Source: Rahnella variigena (GTDB taxonomy: Bacteria; Pseudomonadota; Gammaproteobacteria; Enterobacterales; Enterobacteriaceae). From it: DNA of 64,000 bases. This document shows positions 15,938 through 24,164 of this stretch, in pieces (the stretch's first letter is position 1; every line of letters starts with the position of its first letter). The position numbers and the translations under genes were made by a program. The stretch spans positions 434,001-498,000 of the forward strand of contig NZ_NSDJ01000002.1 of assembly GCF_003610915.1 (NCBI RefSeq). Reading direction: 5' to 3'. The notes below the pieces were generated by a model. That model saw only the letters and a program-made list of their open reading frames with translations. It was not told the origin of the DNA and did not search any database.

Positions 15938-17368
15938 CTACCGGCGTAAAAAACGCCCGGCGCGACCGATAACCTTTTTATCCCGGCCATAACTCATTAC
16001 GCCGTTGACCAGCACCGCTTCGATACCCGCCGCAGGCTGCTGGGGATCGCTAAAACTGGCCACATCGCGCACGGTTTGCGGGTCGAACATCACCAGATCG
16101 GCGAAATAGCCCTGTCTGACCAGCCCGCGTTCAGCAAGCTGGAATCGTGCCGCGGACATGCCCGTCATCTTATGAACCGCCACCGTCAGCGGGAAAAGTT
16201 TCTCGTCACGGCTGTAATGGCCAAGCACCCGGGGAAATGCGCCCCACAGACGCGGATGCGGCATCGGGTCGTTTGGCAGTCCGTCGGAACCCACCATCGT
16301 GACCGGATAACTCAGTACGCGCCGGACATCGCGCTCGTCCATGTTGTAGTAAATGGCGCCGGCGGGCATCAGTAATTTTCCAGCATCGTGAAGTGACATC
16401 GACCAGCTTTGCGCAATCTGCTGTAACGACTGTCCGGCCACTTCCGGATGCGGCTCAGACCAGGTGATGACTATTTCAAACTCGTCGGTGATTTGTTTGA
16501 GGTCCAGCGTAGAAGAGCTGGCCGAATACGGGTAGCAATCGCAGGAAACATCCTGCGTTTCGCGAACTTTATCGAACAGCTTCAGTGTTTCCACCGTACG
16601 CCCCCAGTTCTTCGCTCCGGCACATTTGTGGTGGGACACCACCACCGGCACGTTGCCGTGACGACCAATGCGAAACGCCTCATCGAGTGCCTCCAGAATC
16701 GGCTCAAACTCGGAACGCAAATGGGTGGTATAGATGCCCTTCTGTGCCGCGAGTTCCTCTGCCAGCGCCATCACTTCTTCCGTCGAAGAGTGAAATGCCG
16801 AAGCATAAGCCAGGCCGGTGCTCAGCCCCAACGCGCCCTGCTGCAACGCCAGTCTAAGCTCTGCGCGCATCCCGCTGATTTCTTCTGCCGTCGCGGTGCG
16901 TAACAGGTCATCCATATGGTTATTACGCAATGCCGTGTGGCCGATAAGCGTACCGACGTTAATCGCCGGTCTCGCCTGCTCAACGGCCTGAGCGTAAGCA
17001 CTCACCGTCGGGTAGATAAAATGCTTTGCCTCACCGAGTAAATTCATCGGGTCTGGCACGTGGCCTTTGATGGTTGCCGTGGCCGCGCTGATACCGCAGT
17101 TGCCAACAATCACCGTAGTAATGCCCTGACTGATCTTAGGCAGATACTCCGGCAGCCGGATCACATTGATGTCGTCGTGTGTATGCACGTCAATAAATCC
17201 CGGCGCCAGCACGCGGCCGGTACCGTCGATTTCATGCACAGCCTGACCACGGATTGCCGGTGCAATTTCAGCGATACGGTCGCCCTGCACTGCAACATCG
17301 GCGCGGTATTGTTCCCCTCCGCTGCCATCAATGACCGTAACGTTTCTGAACAGATAATCAAACTTCAT
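15938..17368 (-). CDS. N-acyl-D-amino-acid deacylase (amidohydrolase family)
   Basis: Zinc amidohydrolase of the D-aminoacylase family (about 476 aa) that removes N-acyl groups from D-configured amino acids. Metal-site features are FIDVHTHDD (His62, His64), the family Cys in IVGNCGISAA, His in YTTHLRSEFE and in VVVSHHKCAG, and the catalytic Asp in MVGSDGLPNDP. I use the ATG at 17368 because AGGA lies just upstream and MKFDYLFRNV is the usual N-terminus; the frame extends to 17410. It is the first gene of the minus-strand operon and divergent from the deaminase. In this context an N-acetyl-hexosaminate could be the substrate. Confidence 0.88.
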   Translation of the reverse strand: MKFDYLFRNVTVIDGSGGEQYRADVAVQGDRIAEIAPAIRGQAVHEIDGTGRVLAPGFIDVHTHDDINVIRLPEYLPKISQGITTVIVGNCGISAATATIKGHVPDPMNLLGEAKHFIYPTVSAYAQAVEQARPAINVGTLIGHTALRNNHMDDLLRTATAEEISGMRAELRLALQQGALGLSTGLAYASAFHSSTEEVMALAEELAAQKGIYTTHLRSEFEPILEALDEAFRIGRHGNVPVVVSHHKCAGAKNWGRTVETLKLFDKVRETQDVSCDCYPYSASSSTLDLKQITDEFEIVITWSEPHPEVAGQSLQQIAQSWSMSLHDAGKLLMPAGAIYYNMDERDVRRVLSYPVTMVGSDGLPNDPMPHPRLWGAFPRVLGHYSRDEKLFPLTVAVHKMTGMSAARFQLAERGLVRQGYFADLVMFDPQTVRDVASFSDPQQPAAGIEAVLVNGVMSYGRDKKVIGRAGRFLRR

Positions 17369-17508
17369 ACGTTCCTGCCCTTCATAGTGTTCTGAGTTAA
17401 ATTTAACCATTTACAAGGATGGAAAACAGTGGAAGACTACACAAAACGCACACGATTACCTGATACTTTTATTCATAAAATTGCTTAATTAAAATAAAAA
17501 CACCTAAT

Positions 17509-17542
17509 TTTCATTATGTTAATATTGATATTTATAATGAAA
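17509..17542. promoter_or_regulatory. Inverted repeat in the divergent deacylase/deaminase promoter
   Basis: TTTCATTAT (17509-17517) and ATAATGAAA (17534-17542) form a perfect 9-bp inverted repeat over 16 bases, 28 bp before the deaminase start codon. It is placed to control both divergent units. The neighbouring RpiR protein is the likely ligand, by inference. Confidence 0.5.
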
Positions 17543-17569
17543 GATTAAAAAAATGAAAGGAACTATGTT

Positions 17570-18790
17570 ATGAAATACCAAGAAGGTAACCTCGTTCCGC
17601 ACAAGTCAGCGCTCCTGGTTTCCCCAGCCAACATGCTGAATGAAGACGTCTGCCTGCCCGCCGCTGTGATCAAAAAATCCGCTCTGGAAAATAACATTCA
17701 GTGGATGCAACGCTATGCCGATACCCGTGGCGTATCGCTGGCACCTCATGGCAAAACCACTATGACGCCGTGGATTTTTCAGCAACAGCAGCGTGCTGGC
17801 GCCTGGGCCGTTGGCGTGGGCAGCGCCTGGCAAGCCAGTATCGCGATGGTAAGCGGCATGAAGCGGGTTTTGATGGTTAACCAGCTGGTGGGCAAAGCGA
17901 ATATGCAGCTGATTTCAGCGCTCAAAAATGAATATCAGGACGTCGATTACCTCTGCTGCGTTGATAGCCTTGCCAATGCCAAAACCCTTTCGGCATTTTT
18001 CAGCGCGCAGAACCAGCAGCTGGATATTTTGATCGAGCTGGGCGTACCCGGCGGGCGCTGCGGCTGCCGTACCACCGCGCAAGCCCTGCTGCTGGCAGAA
18101 GAGATTTCTGGCTTGCCGGGCTTACATTTACGCGGCCTCGAACTTTACGAGGGGGTACTGCACGGTGACAATCCGCAGCCCAAAGTGGAAGCGTTGTTAC
18201 GCGATGCCGCAGGCCTTGCCTGCCAGCTTGAACGCTATGTCGAAGGGGAATTTATCCTCACGGGCGCAGGATCAGTCTGGTATGACGTAGTGTGTAACGT
18301 CTGGCTTGAAGCACAAAAACCGGCAAACTGCCGCGTGGTGATTCGCCCCGGCTGCTACATCACCCACGATGCAGGCATTTATCAGCAGGCACAAGACGAC
18401 CTGATGGCCCGCGACCCTGTGGCCTGTGATTTGGGGGGTGATTTGGTTTCAGCGCTGGAACTGGTTGCAATGGTGCAATCGGTGCCGGAAAGTGGCCGTG
18501 CGATTGTGAACTTCGGCAAGCGCGACAGCGCCTTCGACGCAGGTCTGCCGCAGCCGGTGGCGCATTACCGTCAGGGTAAAGCACTTCCGTTGACGGCAAA
18601 AAGCATCAAAACCACGGGGATTATGGACCAGCACGCGATGCTGGAACTGGCTCCTGAGGCCGACGTGCAGGTGGAGGATATTCTGGTATTCAGCACCTCT
18701 CACCCCTGTCTGACCTTCGACAAATGGAAAGCGCTGCTGCTGGTCGATGAGAATTACAACGTGCTGGAGACACTGGAGACCGCATTCTGA
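17570..18790 (+). CDS. Zinc/PLP fold-type III D-amino-acid deaminase (D-serine dehydratase / D-threonine aldolase family)
   Basis: 406-aa enzyme with an alanine-racemase-type PLP barrel. The PLP lysine is Lys62 in LAPHGKTTM, and the C-terminal zinc pair His378-x-Cys380 in STSHPCLTF corresponds to the His-x-Cys of eukaryotic D-serine dehydratase. Such enzymes eliminate the beta-hydroxyl of D-serine-like substrates to give a 2-keto acid and ammonia. D-hexosaminates (2-amino-3-hydroxy sugar acids) are of this type and would give 2-keto-3-deoxy-hexonates, exactly what DgoK and DgoA need. AAGGAAC supports the start. It is transcribed divergently from the deacylase operon. Family is sure, substrate is inferred. 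Confidence 0.87.
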   Translation: MKYQEGNLVPHKSALLVSPANMLNEDVCLPAAVIKKSALENNIQWMQRYADTRGVSLAPHGKTTMTPWIFQQQQRAGAWAVGVGSAWQASIAMVSGMKRVLMVNQLVGKANMQLISALKNEYQDVDYLCCVDSLANAKTLSAFFSAQNQQLDILIELGVPGGRCGCRTTAQALLLAEEISGLPGLHLRGLELYEGVLHGDNPQPKVEALLRDAAGLACQLERYVEGEFILTGAGSVWYDVVCNVWLEAQKPANCRVVIRPGCYITHDAGIYQQAQDDLMARDPVACDLGGDLVSALELVAMVQSVPESGRAIVNFGKRDSAFDAGLPQPVAHYRQGKALPLTAKSIKTTGIMDQHAMLELAPEADVQVEDILVFSTSHPCLTFDKWKALLLVDENYNVLETLETAF

Positions 18791-19048
18791 CGGGAGCCCA
18801 GGTTGCTACTCTGTTATTTCATGGGCAGCATCGCTGAAGCTTACGTAACCAGTCACTCGCACACATTCATTCTTCAGGCTCCTGAAGAAGAACTCCATCG
18901 GGCTTCTGGTTATTTCTGGGCTTTGTCTATCACAAGCTCACTGGCTCGAGTGAAAAGGATTGTGCGGTTAAAGGGGGAACAGAAGAGTGTTATTATGATT
19001 AGACTTATCAATATAATATTAACAAACTGTTCATGAAAATCAGTAATG
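18791..19048. other. Non-coding stretch between the deaminase gene and the split terminator
   Basis: No supported gene. A short open frame (18803-19036) has no ribosome site and an atypical composition. I recognise no repeat here. Confidence 0.3.
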
Positions 19049-19050
19049 CG

Positions 19051-19065
19051 AAAAAAAAGCCCATC
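19051..19065 (-). terminator. Distal half of the porin terminator, separated by IS insertion
   Basis: Eight A followed by GCCCATC form one arm of a terminator whose other arm, GATGGGCTTT, lies at 20520-20529 on the far side of the IS. If the IS and one CGA copy are removed, a perfect 10-bp stem with a UUCG loop and an eight-T tail is restored on the minus strand, directly downstream of the porin gene. Confidence 0.85.
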
Positions 19066-19119
19066 CGATGGACTGCACCCCAAAAGTTGGACACCCAACT
19101 GAGTAAGGTGCAGTTTTTT

Positions 19120-19644
19120 ATGGCGAAGCCAAAATATACCCTCGAAACCAGAGTGGCTGTGGTCAGCCATTACCTCTACGGCAATGACGGGACACAACGG
19201 ACCGCAGAACGTTTTGGTGTCGAAAGAACATCCGTTCGTCGCTGGGTCAGAGCCTGGCAATTACACGGTATTGATGGCATTACCTGGAAAAATGACCGCC
19301 ATTCTCCGGCATTCCGGATTGCTGTTGTCCGGACTGTTCTCGGTGAAGAACTTTCAATGCGCGAAGCTGCCGCACGGTTTAATATCTCAAACGAGACCGT
19401 CGTCCGGCACTGGGTTAATGTCTACAAAGACGCTGGTGAGAATGGACTTCTGAGCATAAAACCCGGCCGGAGCAAAGGCATGACAAAACCCAAAAAAGCA
19501 TCCCCACTTACCGATGAGGCGCTGGAAAAGTTATCTCCCGAAGAGCTGCGGGCTGAGCTCCGTTACCTGCGTGCAGAGAATGCCTACCTAAAAAAGCTAA
19601 AGGCCTTAGTTCAAAGCGAGAAAAACGGCAAAAAGCCGCAATAA
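19120..19644 (+). CDS. IS150-type OrfA (helix-turn-helix protein)
   Basis: 174-aa DNA-binding OrfA with two HTH motifs (TQRTAERFGVERTSVRRWVR and SMREAAARFNISNETVVRHW) and a C-terminal leucine-rich helix (EELRAELRYLRAENAYLKKL). I take the ATG at 19120, inside the element. The open frame runs upstream through the left end to 19033 but those codons belong to the target site. The slippery heptamer A AAA AAG at 19590-19596 near the end should give a fraction of -1 frameshifting into orfB and so produce the OrfAB transposase. Confidence 0.92.
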   Translation: MAKPKYTLETRVAVVSHYLYGNDGTQRTAERFGVERTSVRRWVRAWQLHGIDGITWKNDRHSPAFRIAVVRTVLGEELSMREAAARFNISNETVVRHWVNVYKDAGENGLLSIKPGRSKGMTKPKKASPLTDEALEKLSPEELRAELRYLRAENAYLKKLKALVQSEKNGKKPQ

Positions 19645-19697
19645 TCAGTGAGCTAAGGCGTAATTATGCGCTTAGTGACCTTCTGCGTGCAGCGGGG

Positions 19698-20483
19698 ATG
19701 TCCCGCAGTACGTGGTATCACAATATGAACGCGCTGAAGCGAGTGGACAGGCATGCCGGACTGAAAGACAAAATCAGAGAGATATACCACCATCATAAAG
19801 GGCGTTATGGTTACCGCAGGATCACGCTCTCACTGAGAAAGCAGGGGCTGCTGGTGAACCATAAAACAGTACAGCGGCTGATGGCAGAGGTGTCGCTCCG
19901 GTCGCTTATCAGGGTGAAGAAATATCGCGCCTGGAAAGGGGAAGCGGGCAAGGCAGCCTCCAACCTCCTGAGTCGGGACTTCAGTGCATCAAAAGCCAAC
20001 GAAAAGTGGGTTACGGATGTTACAGAGTTCTCGATACAGGGTAAAAAGTTGTACCTGTCACCGGTTCTCGATCTTTTTAACCGGGAAATCATCTCATACA
20101 GCCTGTCGGAAAGACCGGTGATGGAAATGGTGAATACCATGCTGCGTGATGCGTTCGCAAAGCTCAGTCCAGAAGATGCCCCGTTGTTGCACTCGGATCA
20201 GGGTTGGCAGTATCGAATGGCAGCCTATCAGGCAAAATTAAAGGCAGAGGGCATAACGCAAAGTATGTCGCGTAAAGGAAACTGCCTGGATAATGCTGTA
20301 ATGGAGAACTTCTTCGGTACGCTGAAATCGGAGTGTTTTTACCTGAGCCAGTTCGGGAGTCTCAGGGAACTGAGGGAGGCGATAGAGGGGTATATCCATT
20401 ACTACAACAACGAAAGAATAAGCCTGAAATTAAAAGGCCTGAGTCCGGTAGAATACCGAACCCAGGCCCTGAAAGCCGCTTAA
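19698..20483 (+). CDS. IS150-type OrfB (DDE transposase catalytic part)
   Basis: Retroviral-integrase-type DDE domain (261 aa from the first ATG). It has an N-terminal HTH_21-like part (HHHKGRYGYRRITLSLRK) and the catalytic Asp in WVTDVTEFSI, Asp in LLHSDQGWQY and Glu in NAVMENFFGTLKSE. The YYNNERISLKLKGLSPVEY ending is typical. The true product is most likely a fusion with OrfA made by -1 frameshifting at 19590-19596. In that frame the open region starts before the ATG given here. Confidence 0.93.
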   Translation: MSRSTWYHNMNALKRVDRHAGLKDKIREIYHHHKGRYGYRRITLSLRKQGLLVNHKTVQRLMAEVSLRSLIRVKKYRAWKGEAGKAASNLLSRDFSASKANEKWVTDVTEFSIQGKKLYLSPVLDLFNREIISYSLSERPVMEMVNTMLRDAFAKLSPEDAPLLHSDQGWQYRMAAYQAKLKAEGITQSMSRKGNCLDNAVMENFFGTLKSECFYLSQFGSLRELREAIEGYIHYYNNERISLKLKGLSPVEYRTQALKAA

Positions 20484-20519
20484 CATGAACTGTCCAACTT
20501 TATGGGGTCAGTCCACGAA

Positions 20520-20529
20520 GATGGGCTTT
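20520..20529 (-). terminator. Proximal half of the porin terminator, separated by IS insertion
   Basis: GATGGGCTTT is the partner of the arm at 19056-19065. On its own it cannot form the terminator, so porin transcription probably continues into the IS, antisense to the transposase genes. Confidence 0.85.
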
Positions 20530-20577
20530 CAATATTGATATTTGCGATTTAAATCACAAGCATCTTAATCACGAGCA

Positions 20578-21714
20578 TCAGAACTGGTAAACCAGACCGA
20601 CTGCTACGATATCATCGGTAGAAATACCGGCTGCTTTGTAGAAGTCATCATCGTTATCCAGCAGGTTGATTTTATAATCAACATAGGTAGACATGTTTTT
20701 GTTGAAATAATAAGACGTGCCGATTTCAACATATTTGACCAAGTCTTTATCATTCCAGTCTGAGTTCAGATGAATATCTGAGTTCAGATCCTTGCCTTTG
20801 GATTGCAGGTAAGCAATAGAAGGACGCAGACCGAAATCGAACTGGTATTGTGCCGTCACTTCAAAGTTCTGAGTTTTGTTTGCAATCGTATCATCACGAT
20901 CACCGTAACCCGTCATGTTACGGGTTTCGGAATACATAGTAGCCAGATAGAGACCATTAGCATCGTATTTCAGCCCTGCAGTCCATACGTCCGCTTTATC
21001 GCCGTCTGCTGTTGTAAGATTTACCTGATCGTTAGTACGGTCTGAAGAGGCATAAGCTGCCGCTGCACTCACACCCATGCCGAAATCATAGGAAGTAGAA
21101 ATACCGAAGCCATCGCCATTTTGCTGACGCATGGAACGACCACCACGGTTATTGGTGCCTTCTCCTGTGATATCACCGTCGTTTGCGCCCTGATATTGCA
21201 GTGCAAAGTCCCAGCCTTTCACTTCGCCGAAGAAATCGGTGTTACGGTAGGTTGCCACGCCGTTGGTACGACCCACCATGAAGTTATCCGCAGTGGTGTA
21301 AGTATCGCCACCAAACTCAGGCAGCATATCGGTCCAGGCTTCAACGTCGTATACAACACCGTAGTTACGACCGTAGTCAAAAGAACCATACTCACCAAAT
21401 TTCAGGCCCGCGAATCCCAGACGGGTCGCATTACCTGATGTACCGCTATTGCCTTCAGAATTATCGGCCTGAATGTTGTATTCCCACTGACCGTAACCAG
21501 TCAGCAGATCACTGATTTCTGTTTCACCTTTAAAACCGACACGGACATAAGTCTGGTCGCCGTCTGCGCCAGCATCGTCAGAAAAATAATGCAAACCATC
21601 AACCTTACCGTACAGATCTAATTTGTTGCCATCTTTGTTATAGATTTCTGCTGAATGAGCTGCGCCTGCAACCAGTAATGCCGGGATAATAATCGCCAAT
21701 GCTTTTAATTTCAT
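20578..21714 (-). CDS. OmpC/OmpF-type general porin
   Basis: 378-aa trimeric outer-membrane porin for small hydrophilic solutes. A signal peptide [22 protein letters not shown] is followed by [16 protein letters not shown], the standard N-terminus of enterobacterial porins. The constriction loop L3 carries [10 protein letters not shown], an OmpC-like sequence. It ends in LVYQF with the C-terminal Phe needed for outer-membrane assembly. It is a single-gene unit. Its terminator is split by the IS150-type element. The long AT-rich upstream region is a likely site for OmpR control. I cannot assign it firmly to OmpC or OmpF. Confidence 0.92.
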   Translation of the reverse strand: MKLKALAIIIPALLVAGAAHSAEIYNKDGNKLDLYGKVDGLHYFSDDAGADGDQTYVRVGFKGETEISDLLTGYGQWEYNIQADNSEGNSGTSGNATRLGFAGLKFGEYGSFDYGRNYGVVYDVEAWTDMLPEFGGDTYTTADNFMVGRTNGVATYRNTDFFGEVKGWDFALQYQGANDGDITGEGTNNRGGRSMRQQNGDGFGISTSYDFGMGVSAAAAYASSDRTNDQVNLTTADGDKADVWTAGLKYDANGLYLATMYSETRNMTGYGDRDDTIANKTQNFEVTAQYQFDFGLRPSIAYLQSKGKDLNSDIHLNSDWNDKDLVKYVEIGTSYYFNKNMSTYVDYKINLLDNDDDFYKAAGISTDDIVAVGLVYQF

Positions 21715-21959
21715 GATGTCATTCCTTTATCATTTAATTGAATACTAGAATTTATTATATATACATTATCAATGAGTCTAAGCTCGTGTTAATACTACCT
21801 ACAGAGTTCCATTGCTCAGTAGATAAATTATCTCTTTTGGTTTTATTATTTATTGCTAATTATTTCCCGGTGGCGTTTTAATATATTCCCTGAATAATTC
21901 ATTAAAATACATACAAAATTTATATTTATAGCCGAGCTATGTAGTGTGATAATTTAATT
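21715..21959. promoter_or_regulatory. Porin promoter/leader region
   Basis: A 245-bp AT-rich, gene-free region that must contain the porin promoter and leader. OmpR sites are to be expected but I could not identify a clean one by eye. A -10-like TGTGATAAT at its right edge (21945-21953) faces the other way and could serve the candidate sRNA. Confidence 0.4.
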
Positions 21960-22081
21960 TCTGAGTTCCGGCATCATCACTGGAATTCGATTTACCCTTC
22001 CTTGGTTGTAACTTCATAGAACGCGCCGCATCCCCCTTAGCGGCTTTACCATTTACCCCGCCTGACTGCGGGTTTTTTTTT
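21960..22081 (+). ncRNA. Candidate sRNA divergent from the porin gene (MicF-like position)
   Basis: An extended -10-like TGTGATAAT at 21945-21953 is followed by about 120 non-coding bases ending in a strong terminator: CCCGC (22057-22061), GCGGG (22068-22072), then nine T. A second stem, CCGC/GCGG, lies near 22026-22043. In E. coli, micF lies divergently upstream of ompC at a similar distance. Near 21972 the text GCATCATCA and ATTTACC resembles the MicF 5' region only loosely. The terminator is solid, the MicF identity is a guess. Confidence 0.45.
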
Positions 22082-22084
22082 GCA

Positions 22085-22116
22085 TAAAAAAACCCATAAC
22101 CGGCGAAAGTTATGGG
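22085..22116 (-). terminator. Terminator of the minus-strand small-ORF transcript
   Basis: CCCATAAC (22093-22100) pairs with GTTATGGG (22109-22116) over an 8-base loop, followed on the minus strand by eight T. It faces the + terminator at 22057-22081, so two convergent transcripts end here. Confidence 0.85.
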
Positions 22117-22317
22117 CTCAACAATTGAGAGAGAACTAAAATTTCTACGACGAGGTCAGAGAGACTTTCCACAACAACCTTCATAACGGAGGCTGACATT
22201 GTGCCAGGCACAAGGGCAACACCGGTTATTAAGGGTACAACAAGCACTATCAGGAGAAACTAAGGTTAATCGCACAGCTCGTTCCAGTAGCTGAAGCGCA
22301 TTAAACGTATATAGCGG
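22117..22317 (-). other. Long 3' untranslated stretch or candidate 3'-derived sRNA
   Basis: About 200 bases separate the 62-aa gene from its terminator without a convincing reading frame. A TGTGCCaGGCACA inverted repeat occurs at 22200-22212. A stable 3' UTR fragment ending at the strong terminator would be a plausible regulatory RNA, but nothing proves it. Confidence 0.3.
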
Positions 22318-22506
22318 TCAGGGGCGGCGAAACCAGGCCGGATCACTGTTCCCCACATCAATACCGTACAGACAACCGGTTGCCAGAAAACTTTCCAGCA
22401 GACGCGACGTGTCCTGCGCCATTTCTTCAGTCTGGTGGTGCGGCTTACGTTGAGTAATGCGCTGCCATAAGGAGCGGTGTTCAGCAGTTTGAGCGGTCGT
22501 TGACAT
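22318..22506 (-). CDS. Small conserved-looking protein of unknown function (62 aa)
   Basis: I do not recognise this protein. It is hydrophilic, with a basic N-terminal half (LWQRITQRKPHHQTEE) and a C-terminal half GCLYGIDVGNSDPAW. It has no membrane segment or signal. The reason to believe it is the strong ribosome site GGAGG five bases before the ATG and its own downstream terminator. A longer frame over the same bases (to 22556, other phase) lacks a good start and is very rich in Arg/Trp, so I reject it. Confidence 0.6.
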   Translation of the reverse strand: MSTTAQTAEHRSLWQRITQRKPHHQTEEMAQDTSRLLESFLATGCLYGIDVGNSDPAWFRRP

Positions 22507-22665
22507 ACAGGCCTCCGGTTATTCACGGCTTTCTGTTTAAAGCTTTTATGCAACAAGCTTTACAGACTCGTAGCAGAAAGTATCTTCTGCTGGAATGACC
22601 TCAGTTAACCTTTTTCTTCCTGCAAACAGAACCAACGATTTATGCTTTCTTTATGAAGTTTTGGA

Positions 22666-23079
22666 CTATAACTTCCCCGGCCAGACACCCTCGCAGAACA
22701 ACTTCGCACACGCCAGACTATTCTGATGACGCGTTTGCGGATCCCCTGGAGTTTGTGCCAGTTGCACCAGAATGCCGGTAAAACATTGTGCCAACAGCAC
22801 GGCGGAAATATCGTCACGAAACAGCTTATCCTCCTGACTGACTGTAAGATTTTCAGCCATCAGATCACACAATAATCTTTGCGTTTCCTGTGCCTGAGGA
22901 GGTAACAAAAAGGCCTGTTGGGTGCGTGCATCATCTTCTGCAAAAAAGTTAAGCAATTTCCTAAAGCTTAACGCCATCCGGTCGAGCACCTGATTCTCCG
23001 CAACCTGTGGGGCAATTTGTAACGTGCGTACAAGCGTGGTCAGACGCTCGCGAAAAGCAATAACATCGGTATGGCTCAT
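22666..23079 (-). CDS. Hypothetical protein resembling a TetR C-terminal domain without HTH
   Basis: About 137 aa (frame open to an ATG at 23103; 23079 is preferred because GAGA precedes it). It looks all-helical: RERLTTLVRTLQIAPQVAENQ, then MALSFRKLLNFFAEDDARTQQAF, and DDISAVLLAQCFTGILVQLAQTP near the end. This last part resembles the ligand-binding/dimerisation half of TetR-family repressors, yet no DNA-binding motif precedes it. Either it is a remnant of a TetR gene or a stand-alone helical protein. No partner gene is obvious. Assignment is tentative. Confidence 0.5.
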   Translation of the reverse strand: MSHTDVIAFRERLTTLVRTLQIAPQVAENQVLDRMALSFRKLLNFFAEDDARTQQAFLLPPQAQETQRLLCDLMAENLTVSQEDKLFRDDISAVLLAQCFTGILVQLAQTPGDPQTRHQNSLACAKLFCEGVWPGKL

Positions 23080-23274
23080 TTCTCTATCCCGGGTATTCCC
23101 CATTTCAGTGCGCTTCTAGTTTATTTGCGTAAATGTACTTTGCTACCTATTTGAATTCTATAAGTTAATGACCGTGGCTAACAATTGCACATCCCGGCAC
23201 TCAGGCGTAAACCAGTAAGTAGCTCACGTAAGGCGATCGGGTCGGTCAAACCGTGCCTTGCGCGCAGCACCTGA

Positions 23275-24084
<810 letters not shown>

Positions 24085-24102
24085 TCCCCTTCCCGCCTGC
24101 CC

Positions 24103-24130
24103 AGCCTCTCATTTCGGGAGGCTTTTTTTT
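24103..24130 (+). terminator. Terminator of budC
   Basis: AGCCTC and GAGGCT form the base of an 8-bp stem (24103-24110 with 24116-24123, one G-T pair) followed by eight T, 19 bases after the budC stop codon. Confidence 0.85.
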
Positions 24131-24164
24131 AAGCCTAACGCTTTCCTGACCACTACAAACCCGC

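Larger units (their letters stand above)
19069..20515 (+). mobile_element. IS150-type insertion sequence (IS3 family), 1447 bp
   Basis: Terminal inverted repeats are TGGACTGCACCCCAAAAG at the left and, reading inward, TGGACTGACCCCATAAAG at the right, both continuing with TTGGACA. The 3-bp sequence CGA is duplicated on each side (19066-19068 and 20516-20518), as expected for this family. It holds orfA and orfB, with an A6G slippery site for programmed -1 frameshifting. Both genes and both ends are intact, so it is probably a recent, active insertion. It lies in the loop of the porin terminator. Confidence 0.95.

Noticed and set aside
18803..19036. 77-codon frame between the deaminase gene and the IS
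   Set aside because: No ribosome site, no recognisable domain, composition unlike the neighbours; treated as non-coding.
22266..22556. 96-codon frame overlapping the 62-aa gene on the same strand
   Set aside because: Arg/Trp-rich, no ribosome site; the 62-aa frame in another phase has GGAGG at the right distance.
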